Assembly: GCF_041260155.1 (NCBI RefSeq) | Contig: NC_091928.1 | Location: forward strand, 31,357,388-31,421,387 | DNA from: Ptychodera flava | Taxonomy: Eukaryota; Hemichordata; Enteropneusta; Ptychoderidae | Direction of reading: 5' to 3' | Length of the DNA stretch: 64,000 nt | In this document: positions 52,442-62,588 of the stretch, piece by piece | How the letters are laid out: each line of letters begins with the position of its first letter | Position numbering within the stretch: the first letter of the stretch is position 1 | Notes under the pieces: generated by a model | The model's input: only the letters and a program-made list of their open reading frames with translations | Database searches by the model: none | What the model was told of the DNA's origin: nothing | Position numbers and translations under genes: made by a program

Positions 52442-53801
52442 CACTACGGCCCAAAGGCGCCCCATTTTGTACGGTAATAGCGTCCCGAATTTTCGCCACA
52501 CATACGTGGAGCGCGCGTTCAGAGAGTCAATTTCACCTCCCGCGTCATGTTGAAAATTTCGCCGTATTTCCTTGCTGCACATCTAAATATTAATGAAAGA
52601 GCAACAGGTCCTATTTCCCGTATACGCTGCCCTTACAATTACAATATTGTTGGAAGAATTTCACAAGGGAATTCCAAAAATACGTAAGCGATAACAGACA
52701 TATGCAAAATCAAGTAAAAACACAGTCAACAGCAAAACGATCTTCAACTCGTCATTTCATAAAAATAAGGGGGAAACTCAAAAAACTAAAACCATAGAGT
52801 TTTAGTTACCCTTCATGATATGTGTCATACCAAATATTATAAAAAATAACAGCGAAATGAAAAAGTTAAACCGACGGTTTTCTTCAGATGTATTTTCAGT
52901 TTACGATGTGTCTAATCTGCTCGATTTCCCATAGAAAACAATGGCGTTTTATGTACTGAACAGACCGTACAACTCTCGCTCGTTCAAATTTCTCAATTCT
53001 GAACCAATTATAGTAAAAAGTGGCACGGTGTTTCCTTGATATATATACAAAATTGCTGTCGTTTTAGTTTTTTGAATTTCTCGACGAAACTTGTTTTAGT
53101 TGCATTTTATTTTTCCGATCGCTGAATGTTTGCTCTTGCCCTCAATAAAATGGCGATCTTACGGCGTTTGCATATGCAGAATCAGGGTCTAATATTGACC
53201 CATTTTAATCGGTTAGTGTCTCTTAAATTTTACAGACCAAATACCAGTCAGGTTGTTGTAATTTATACCAAATTTTGGCGAATATCAACCATGAAAGTTC
53301 CAGTAAACTGCAAAAATAACACAGAACAGAGGCGAACGGGCGTAGAGTCTCCACTGTAATCGTGCAGTGAACGTTATCGATAGATATCCTTTTGTCCGAA
53401 ATTGTTACATTGTTGTCTCGCTCACTCGCGTGTAGTCCCCCGTTCACAATGGCGCCAAACTACGCCGAGGTGCGCCAAAATGTGCTGAAACGTACACGTA
53501 AAAGTATCACCAAAACTGAAAACAGTGTCGTCAATTTACTGTCAGTACAGGAAACAAACTGATACCTTGATGTTAAAGTGTATAAGTCAATATATGGGTT
53601 ATTGTGGAAATGTTTAAGACATGACCTCAACACACGAGCGCCCGGCACAAGCGGCGCCCAAACAGATTTCGATCGATAATCTATTGAAAATAAATTGATA
53701 CAATGTTCGCCGTTGTCAATAGCGACCGGCTAGAGCGCTGTTCGATAGAAATTATGCTTCGCGGAATACTGTACACTGAGCCATACTTTTGGGCCGTAGT
53801 G
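52442..53801. mobile_element. CACTA-like non-autonomous element inside the left arm
   Basis: Inverted ends CACTACGGCCCAAA at both edges and a 3-bp AAT duplication (52439-52441 and 53802-53804). The right arm of the giant inverted repeat shows the uninterrupted site near 57300. Ends starting CACTA with a short target duplication fit the CACTA/EnSpm superfamily. The 1.36-kb interior has no transposase and only chance frames. Confidence 0.7.
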
Positions 53802-54340
53802 AATTATAAAAAATTAAATTGACGCAAATCAATTATTATGATGACGTCATAATCCAAAATGGCCGACCAAATGCAAAATGTCCGCCGTAACATTGTCTAA
53901 AATATTAAAGCACTGTTAATTAATCCTGTTTCAGCATTTTATCGCCTGAAATTAACACCCCAAATTACAGACAAAACATATAATTTATGCAAATTAATTA
54001 TTGTGATGATGTCATAAAACCAAATGGCAATCGAAAGTTATAAAACGGCCGATTATTAAGTTAACTATGCTTGGTACAATAGCCCATTTACGTGACAAAA
54101 TGATAGTTTCAAGGTAATGTACAATTTGTATTAATATTCTATAAACTCAAAATAAAAGATAAATGTACTAAAATTTAGCTGATAAGTTCAACGCATGTAA
54201 CAAACTCTTATGAGATTATTTATTATTAAACAATGATCTGTGTTTGCAAAATCGAATCGATATAAAAGGAAATGAAGGCAACTTCGCACACTGGTTCAAC
54301 CTTGTTTATGATACGATATAGTGAGTAAATCAATGTGGTT

Positions 54341-56764
54341 TCGTGATAAGGAAACATGGTGAGAAACCAGTGAATCGATAGTGCTTTGACCCTGGTAATG
54401 TGACCTTAGTCCCAGAGAAAAGGTTTTATGTTGGTAATTCCTCCTAGCGGCGTTTCGGGACAAAGTGGGATCCCTTCTTCAGTCACTTGAATGGTCTTGT
54501 ATTCCAACATGCTTAGTTTGATGGTAGCCATCAAGTAGAGTTGCTAAGATCATTATGTTGTGGCCTGATTGTTGCGTGAATTGTTGCTCAGACCGTTCAT
54601 TTGTACTCTCCTTGTGTTTGAATTTTGCTTAAAGGAGGATATCCTGTATGTTTTTCTTCCTTTTATACGTTATTAAAGGTTTTCTGGAAAACCATGGCCA
54701 GCGTTTAATCGCCCTTCATTATTTTCCAGTTTCTTATCACATTGTTTGATTAGGCTGGTTTTGATGAGGTTGTGCTGACAAGTTTTTTTTTATTACTCTT
54801 ATTTTTGTTGATGAAGGATGGCTGACATTTTGTTACATTAACTTCTTTTCGATACAAGCTATGTCTTGTTTTTTCTAATCTCGTTGTTGAAGTTTTTGCG
54901 TTGAGAAATTGATTTTTTTTATGAAGGAAGTTGTTGTTGCATGTGCGAACATATCTGAGTAATTCACCTTTCTTTAATGAATCATTTGAAGATTGGTGGC
55001 AGATAATATCGTCAGATGGTTTGGTGTGGGTTTTGCAGTCGAGCAATCTCTCTCAATTGCGTCTCTGGCATTTGAAGACCACAAGGTCAGGGTATAAGAT
55101 TTGTCGATAGAATGTTCAATTATGATTTCCCAAGTTGAACGTAGGGTACATGGTGTTGCATTCCTCGACAAATGTTCTGAATGTTAGAGGTCCATGTTCT
55201 GTTGCTGAGTAAATCGTTAAACGTTTCCATACGATTATTTGACCGGATTGGGATTGAATATAACTTTCTCCGTTTCATGGTATGTGATATAAGCTGTTTC
55301 TGGTAAGCCCATGCTGCATCCTGTTTGTAATTTTCTCAGTTGAATTAAAATATGTTGCGTTTCAGAATAATTGGCAGTAAGCCTTTCATGTACGTTCTTT
55401 TAGTTGTTTTTTATATCGTATCAGTTGGCTGGTACTATTTCAGAGTCCAACGCAATCGCTGCCTTTATAGCTTCATTTTTGGCATGTTTTCTACCATACA
55501 ACGTCTAATGTTACCAGAATAGAGTTTGCTTGTATTTTATTAATTCTAACTAGTTAATGAAGTTTTTATGTCTCTGACATATGTAAATCGTCTTTGCGTG
55601 ATTTGTTTTATGATAAAGTCGAGAAATTCCGAGATTTGGTTTATTGGGCTCGAGCAGCCATTTCTATTGAGACTATGGATGATGCTTGTTCTCTCTGCTT
55701 GGGTTCTGTGTATGTTTGGCAGGAGATACCATCGTTACTTATGGGAATGGAAAAACTGTAAATCACCTCGTCAAGGATCTTCGTGTCGCAGATAAATGAT
55801 TTCATATACAATATCCAACGTATAATATGTCGCCAAGTGTTGCCTAACTTTCTTTAATGTCATTTGTCGCATTCAAAATTGATATGCCTCTTCCTTTATT
55901 GAAGGGTTTTATTGCGATTTGTTTATTTTCAGTCAGATTGTCCAGCAGTTTTTTTCTATTAGAGTTATATTCTTTCTTATATGGGTTGCGAATAGAATTT
56001 CCTTTATCGATCTAAGTTGCTTCGAGACAGTTTTACAATTTTGGGTTTTCCGCTGTTAGAAGTGTCGACATTGGACTTATCTTAGAACAGATGTCTGATT
56101 GATTGATTGATCGTTTGTTTCTCATGATATTGCACAATCTTATGATGCGAATAAATTTCTTGATATCTGATAGGACAATTTTTCTGTATAGGCACTTTAG
56201 AATGGAAAAAAATGTCAAGCCTTTGCTTAATGCTTTGATTTCAACATTTGGTAAAATTTGATTTGCAAGATTTTTGATGAATCTGTGAATCTTTCTGAGT
56301 TCTTGTTTTTGTTTAATCTTCGAATTTCTGTTTATGTTATTCGCTTCCTGGCGTTTTTTTTTGGTTTCCAAACAGCAAAACGATGCCAAACACGAAAGGC
56401 AAAGACGCTTTTCATAAAATTCACGAAAGCTGCACAAAAAGCAAGGTAAGCTACCTCCAAAGCCAAAAAAGTATTCTCTTCGTTCATATAACTCTGACGA
56501 AATGGTCTTTTTAGGCCAGCACATCCTCCGAAAAGAGAAATAGTGTAGTACAAAATTATGTGTCTGTCACCACACATCGAGATATAAATAACAGAAAATT
56601 CAACAAAGGAAAAAGGCTTCTCAAACAAAGGAAGGAAAAGACCCAAATCACAAACATAAAACCTTTTTTCGGGGACCAAGGTCACATGACCAAGGTCAAG
56701 GCATTATTTATTCACCGGTTTCTCGCCATATTTTTTGTTATCATGAAATCACACTACTATAATT
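54341..56764 (-). mobile_element. Penelope-type RT (PLE3), decayed
   Basis: Reading the minus strand downward: 56524-56033 carries the N-terminal region (ALSKGLTF, then LSDIKKFIRIIRL). About 55990-55850 reads KKLLDNLTENKQIAIKP then FNKGRGISIL, the conserved KP-DKG block of Penelope RTs. 55171-54750 carries the C-terminal region (CKTHTKPSDDIICHQSSND, then KGELLRYVRTCNNN). The RT core between is broken by stops and frameshifts. A PLE-like 3' segment (GTTTCGGGACAAAGTGGGAT near 54452) follows. No GIY-YIG domain was found, so it is of an endonuclease-lacking type or has lost it. Confidence 0.65.
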
Positions 56765-57550
56765 GATCTACTCACTATATCATAACACTTTCAAAGGTAG
56801 AACCGATGCGTAAAGTTGCCTACATTTCCTTTACATTGATTCAGTTTTCAGACAGAGGCCATTGTTAAATAATCAATAATTCCATAATGGTTTTGTAACT
56901 TGTGTTTAGGTTATTGGCTGAATTTTGGTACATTTATCATTTGTTTTGAGTTCATGGATCATCAAGACAAATTGTACATTACCTTTGAACTATCATTTTG
57001 TCACATAAATGAGTCATTGTACTAAGCATTATAGTGAACGTCATAATAGGCCATTTTGTAATTTTCAGCTGCCATTTTCGTTTTATGACGTTATCACAAT
57101 AATTAATTTTCATCAATTATAGGTGTTGTCCGTAATTTGAGGTGTTAATTTCAGCTCAGGCACTTAAATGCTGGACACAGACTTGATTAAGAGTATTTGA
57201 ACATTATCACACGATATTATGGAGGATATTTTGAATTGGTCTGCCATTTTGGCTTTATGACGTCATCACAATGATTGATTTGCATCAATGTTATGTTGTA
57301 TTTGTAATTTGGGATGTTTCTGTCAGTTAATTCAAAAAATATTGAAAACTGCCTTATTTAACCGTATTTTATCATTTTTAAGCAATATAACGGCGGCCAT
57401 TTTGAATTTATGACGTCATCGAGCCTTTCCGCTGGCCCAAATTGTGTGAGCAATAGCTAATTTTGATCTACGCATATATGCAAACCTCTGTACCAAATTT
57501 GGCACTTTTGTCATCCGTGTAACGATATTTTTGTTAAGCCACCTGACTAC

Positions 57551-58119
57551 TTGTGTTGTAGCTTGTGTCAGTACGCATCCCTCCATGACTTTTTCATCTA
57601 TAATACAGGATAATACTTTTAATGGTCATTGACTGCTCAATGACTTTCCATTGACGACATGCCAGACACTCATATCATTAACTGTGACCCGTAAATTGTA
57701 TCTCGTATGTTAACCTCAAAAGCTGTATCTGCGTGTCTGATTGGGTAATTTTTTATGTTTATTTCGTATTCTATGTGTATGGTGGCGCTGTTGATCGGCA
57801 GCCTTGGGATTACTCTCTCCAGTTTTTCCAAGTTTTTTGGACCTATTCGGCGATTTTATTGATTCACTTTTAATCTGTAACTTTGTGAATGTTTGCTGTA
57901 CGGAGTGGTGATACTTTCATCTGATCAAGCGTATTATCGTTGCTGATTTTAGCATTGACTTTTCTTGTTCAAGTCGTAGTACAAGGTTGAAAACTATAGC
58001 ATGGCAGCCCGACACTCGTTTTCTTTTGCTTGTCGCACCTTTAGTTCTGCTTTGCGGAATGCAACCAATCATATCCGAGAGCCTTTCAGGCCACGTGGGA
58101 GAAAAGCTGGACTCAGTTC
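57551..58119. other. spacer, no gene recognised
   Basis: AT-rich, no conserved frame. The 63-codon frame at 58001-58192 runs into the next foldback and is not supported. Confidence 0.35.
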
Positions 58120-58510
58120 ACTATTAACGTATTTATTGGCGCGGGCGAGAGGAAGGCCAAAATTAACGAGCTCGGCTTGCCAAGCCCATTAACTTTGGCC
58201 TTCCTCGAGCCTGCGCCCATAAATAAACGTTAATGGTCAGGGCAGAGTATGTTATTTCCAATTATCAACAAATCCAAGAAAACCGTCAAAAAAATTATGA
58301 AAATTTCCCAAGCGAAAGACAACGGGGCCCAGAACTTGTATTGCACAAACGTTGTATTCACTGAAAATTGACGTGTTGCACTAAATGCGAGCTCAGTGTA
58401 ATACGCGACACAATTGCAGCTGTCACGCGTGATGTAAACATTTTGAAAATCCGGGGATATTTTGTTTAGGATGGCCTGAGAATTATTAAATAAGTCCACA
58501 GCATATCAAA
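58120..58510. repeat. foldback family member 3 (inverted)
   Basis: Hairpin at 58125-58240 (AACGTATTTATTGGCGCGGG against CCTGCGCCCATAAATAAACG) followed by the body in reverse orientation relative to the copies at 44.4 and 45.3 kb. Confidence 0.7.
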
Positions 58511-58601
58511 CAACTTCTCGTAATTACTGAATCCTTGCTTCAAAACTTTACGCAACCTGTGTATAGGAACTGGCTCATTACGAATGTACTGCAATTAATG
58601 C

Positions 58602-58643
58602 TTATTTGCATGCGTCAGTTGTAGCTCCCATCATTCCAGTGTA

Positions 58644-58728
<85 letters not shown>

Positions 58729-58943
58729 ACATCTTTTCTGTTACAGTCCGCGGTGCAATTGTAAAATTTGTGCGTAAAATCAGCTTTAGGACCCTTTGTA
58801 TTATTTATGAATATTACCGAAAATACCCTATCCATTATGAAATCTCTCTCGAGTTTGTTTAGGTTATCATCTAGACCACAGTGCAATAATACGCTATTCA
58901 AGCATTGCCATAAGAGGCAGCTGCACTCCCCCCCGGAAAACAT
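58602..58943 (-). pseudogene. conserved ORF fragment with (GA)n, copy 2
   Basis: Minus frame with GGECSCLLWQCLNSV and DFIMDRVFSVIFINNTKGP, the same as the fragment at 24.78-25.0 kb. The frame then runs into a (GA)n microsatellite (58647-58725) read as Leu-Ser repeats, which is unlikely to be real protein. The cysteine-rich part is more intact here than in the 24.8 kb copy. Unknown family. Confidence 0.35.
58647..58725. repeat. (GA)n microsatellite
   Basis: Perfect run of about 79 bp. Confidence 0.95.
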
Positions 58944-59190
58944 GACTTGTCAGAGTGCCCTCTATTGAAAATAAAATCTTTTGCCGCGACAGATCGTTTC
59001 ATCATGCTGACCTTTAACCCTTAAAGGCTCTCCCAAATCCTAGCAGATATGCCAATGAAATCACTTAACATCAAGATAATCAGAACGAGGCAAAATGCAG
59101 GGCTAAGCATTTCGACTAATTTGTATACTTCTGTCATAAATCACTCTTGAAAATATAATTTTTTTATAAAGTTCTCTGTATCATTGTTTC
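58730..59190. repeat. inverted duplicate of 24580-25000
   Basis: Reverse complement matches (shared AAAGGTCAGCAT, GGGTATTTTCGG, AAAGGGTCCT). With 60030-60960 it forms the inverted counterpart of the region upstream of gene 3. Confidence 0.75.
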
Positions 59191-59398
59191 ATCACAAGTG
59201 CATGACCAATCAGTTTTTACGTATATGATCACATGATCACATTTGTTGAAATTTAAATTTCAATTTGAAATTTGTTTTGAGTTTAGCAACTATAAACGTT
59301 CGCGATAGAAAAAGACTTTTTTTACAGATTTCACAAATGTTTCAGCTTATCGTTTTGTCTGGTTTTTGCTCACAGAAAGCAAAAAAAAATATAGTTCT

Positions 59399-59826
59399 CA
59401 CTAGTACAGAAATTTGCGAGAAATTTGCGAAAAATGGACACTTTCTCGCTTTTTGCGAGAATACATAACTTTCCGAATTTTCTCGCAATAACTTAGCAAG
59501 AATTTAATTTTCTCGCAAACAGCTGGCGAGAACTGTGTTTTCTCGCTCCGCATCTGCGAGAAACTGAATTCTCGCAATCAGTCAGCGAGAAATTTGTTTT
59601 CTCGCTTTGCATCTGCGAGAAATTGTATTCTTCTGTGTAAGCATTTCACACATATTTCACAATTTCTCGCAGATGCAGAGCGAGAAAACATAGTTCTCGC
59701 TGATTGATTGCGAGAATTCAGTTTCTTGCAGATGCATGCGAGAAAGCAAAGTTCTCGCTTACTTCTCGCAATACAGCGAGAAAGTGTCCATTTCTCGCAA
59801 ATTTCTCGCAAATTTCTGTACTAGTG
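59399..59826. mobile_element. 428-bp palindromic MITE with 8-bp target duplication (hAT-like)
   Basis: Ends CACTAGTACAGAAATTTGCG and its exact inverse; the whole element folds into one long hairpin. Flanked by ATAGTTCT at 59391-59398 and 59827-59834, a perfect 8-bp duplication, typical of hAT transposases. The interior is almost entirely made of TTCTCGC heptamers and their inverse GCGAGAA, spaced irregularly. It lies in the inverted duplicate of the gene 3 flank and is absent from the 22.9-24.5 kb counterpart. No coding. Confidence 0.9.
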
Positions 59827-59834
59827 ATAGTTCT

Positions 59835-60029
59835 CAATCGATCTGCCAATTCGTTAACGTAATATTACAGGAAACACACCCATAGTTGTTTCCACGTTTG
59901 GCAATAGCAACGGATCAAAAGACAGCAATGTGGCGAGTTGCATTTTAAGGCTGATTAAACGTTACTAGGCAGGTTGCCTGAGTGAATAATCTGCCACGCG
60001 ACACGATTAAATCTTCTTTTATTATTTTC
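59835..60029. other. short spacer
   Basis: Nothing recognised. Confidence 0.3.
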
Positions 60030-60960
60030 CAATGTGCTGTACAGACCTCAACCACATTACGGGGAATCAGGTAGCGTTAACTTGGAAAAGTTACAAAAAG
60101 GCACACAATTACTCGATTGTGTAGGTCACTTTGTACGCTAACAGTTATGTAAGCCCGTATCATTCTTTCTGATGGTAAAAAGTCAAGCTTAAAAGCAGAC
60201 ATTAGAAGTCAAAGGCACTCGGCCATACCCCAATTTCTGGAAAGATATATAGTTTAATTGAATTTTTTAAGGCTTACACGCCGGGATTTCAAGTAAAACT
60301 TATAAAGTTTGACTCACAACCTTCATATGAGTAGCGTAAAGGTAAACCGATTCGGTACGAAACATAGAGACATATTAATTATTTTTAGCATTTTAAATTT
60401 GCAAAAATTGTTTACTCCAAAAGATAATAAAATTATTACAAACTTATGGCGTCATCTGGAAAGTGTAAATTTCTATAATGATTTCTTTGGGGCTCAAAAA
60501 TCAATTTGCTTAAATTGGTAAAATCGCCCAGAGATTAAATATCAAATATTTGTTCTGTCTGTGGGAACGGCTGGATCCAAAAGTATCATATTGTTTGGGA
60601 TTTGTATACGATGGAGTGCTCTGTATGGTGTAAAAGATTAAATAGGCTTCCTGGTTAACCAAATGCAACTCAGAAAGCGTTGTACAGTGGAGTGGCCATG
60701 TTGTCAGAGTTTTAAAAACGCCACACATTGACTTTCCCTTCCCGCAGCAGTGGCTTGCTTGGGACATCAGAATCGATACTCAACAGTGCCTGCTCTACTC
60801 CAAAATTTGACGACCATGTTTTCTCACAATCTTAAGTATTATCTTTCAGTAATTATTGTTGGTCTCATTTTGATATCTTCTTACATGTATTTGGAGCGGA
60901 GGACCGACAAGATCATCGCATCATTTCCAAAGCAGAGGTAAGGAATGATCTGGTGTGTGG
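60030..60960. repeat. inverted duplicate of the gene 3 first exon and 5' flank
   Basis: Reverse complement of about 21960-22900, including the complete first exon at 60816-60937. Confidence 0.8.
60816..60937 (+). pseudogene. orphan anchor exon, gene 3 type
   Basis: A 122-bp exon with ATG in the same GACCATG context and donor CAGAG|GTAAGG as gene 3. It encodes 40 residues plus a split Arg: a tail, an anchor (YLSVIIVGLILISSYMYL) and the stem TDKIIASFPKQ. The frame is fully open and differs from gene 3 at only a few positions. No catalytic exon follows before the window ends 3 kb later. It is either a remnant of the duplication or an alternative first exon for a gene beyond 64 kb. Confidence 0.6.
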
Positions 60961-61382
60961 ACTTCGTACTTCTCATTTGCCCTTTGAAACCATACTAGAT
61001 ACACTTTTGCCAAATGGTTTTATCTTTCATCGATTTGATATTAGTAAGTGTGCGGGGTAAATCACATACAGTTTAACCCTGTGATAGAAATACACAAGAC
61101 AAAGCCTAGTTTTCATAATACTGGGGACATATTTTTGGACAGGGCAACTAGACATTAATAGATAGTAAGACACCAAGTTATTACGGTAGTGCTACAAACA
61201 GACAGAGACGAACAAGAGAAAAGACAGACAGGCAGACAGACAGTCCTCTCGCCGGATATTTAATACATTAGTCGCCATCTCCGAGTATTATTTTAGTTAT
61301 TGTAAGAAATAACATGAAACCATCATTTTAATATCAACACATTCAATTTTGCTATAAAATTGATGTCAACGGAATAATTAAA
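60961..61382. other. spacer, nothing recognised
   Basis: Includes a short CAGA-rich tract near 61200-61245. No coding. Confidence 0.35.
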
Positions 61383-62588
61383 GTCTGAGCACATCCACAT
61401 GCTCCTAGGAGACTTTTAAAAATATGTACAACGGAAAAGCCCTAAAAGTAAAACAGTTTCACATTATTATCAGCCTCGAGGTTGGTGCGAAAACTCGAGT
61501 CCAAATGACGCCATCACCGACAACACAAGCATAATTGCAATGCGGAGGTTCTAAAAACTCCTAATTGGCTAAAGTAGAAGTGTAGATTTCGGGGAAAATA
61601 TATGTCATTCTTTTCGGCGGTATTGCAATTCATTTGAATTATCTGTCACAAAATTACATTTTGGACTTCTTCTGATTATACACTTGTACATTGAAGAGGT
61701 ACGTAGTTTGAGGGTCTATTTGACAAAGTGAGCAAGCATGCGCAAATGAGTCACGGTTGCAAACTATTGAAACAAGATATTTGTAGCAGCTTGACATATA
61801 CACTTATTGCGACAAAGGATCATTCCACCGTTTGTTACATTAAAGGAATAAAACTGATACGCAGGAGTGGTAGATCGCTTGATATGTCGAAAGCTATAGA
61901 TTTTCTTAAGCCGAGCTCTAAATGTTTTGTAACAATAGTGATTGTTACTATCGTTCTGTCAACTTCGTACATGTTCCTTCCTTGGAAAAGTGAAACGATG
62001 GTTCATATATTTTCCAATCAAAGGTAAGGCCATAAAACTTTCAGTTTAACTACCTTCCCTATTATGTTGTTCTCGTGGCCGTATTTGCAATATTGTAGCA
62101 GTAGAATACCTAGGTGAAATGATGTATTCACACTCTCAATCTGAACGACCAAATTCACACGCCAGTCATCGTATATTCGTTCAATTGTATTGCCCTAAGC
62201 TTTTCGTAGCAATCTCGCTCACAATTCTATGTTGTGGTTGTGTGTAATGTTTTTGTGATGTCATTTGACGATGAAAAAATCATAATAATTTACAGTTAAA
62301 CTTTACAAACCATGAAATGTCTCTTCCAAAATATGGCTTCTACATCTAAAACATTTACAAAAGCCTAATTCTTTTGAAGACCTTGATATTTTGAATGACA
62401 ACTGAATGACAAATGTAAATATTTTTCACTTTTGTTTCATCATTCAATAGTCAACGTGCCTCAAATGTGTAAATAGTGATAATAAAAATGTAAAATGCTT
62501 ACATGAAAATATTTCACACTGGTAACATACCCTTGATAGTTTTTAAGCAGTCGTCATGTACATGTGTCATTTGTAAAGTTATAAATTC
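61383..62588 (+). repeat. duplicate of the gene 4 5' region
   Basis: Closely matches 35527-36735, covering the 5' flank, the first exon and about 570 bp of intron. The match stops at ATTC 62585-62588, where the sequence jumps to 3'-flank block C. Confidence 0.8.
61884..62023 (+). pseudogene. orphan anchor exon, gene 4 type
   Basis: 140 bp, ATG at 61884 to donor AAAG|GTAAGG. It encodes 46 residues plus a split codon: MSKAIDFLKPSSK, anchor FVTIVIVTIVLSTSYMFL, stem WKSETMVHIFSNQ. It is four codons longer at the N-terminus than gene 4, because this copy keeps the upstream ATG in frame. The catalytic exon expected about 0.96 kb downstream has been removed by a deletion. Probably a pseudogene unless it splices to something past 64 kb. 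Confidence 0.6.

Larger units (their letters stand above)
52185..57550. mobile_element. giant inverted repeat (foldback) enclosing a Penelope-type RT
   Basis: Left arm 52185-54340 (minus the 1360-bp insert at 52442-53801) and right arm 56765-57550 are inverted copies of each other over nearly 800 bp. Outer ends start AGTCAGGTGGCTTA, and inner ends meet at GATATAGTGAGTAAATC against GATCTACTCACTATATC. Each arm contains repeated units of about 170 bp with TGATGACGTCATAA next to AAAATGGC. The 2.4-kb loop holds a Penelope-type RT on the minus strand. Target duplication is not clear (perhaps CTT). Whether the RT is cargo or a later insertion is undecided. Confidence 0.75.

Noticed and set aside
54750..55171. 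Host gene on the minus strand
   Set aside because: The residues follow the Penelope RT C-terminal pattern and the upstream frames complete the RT, so it is part of PLE3.
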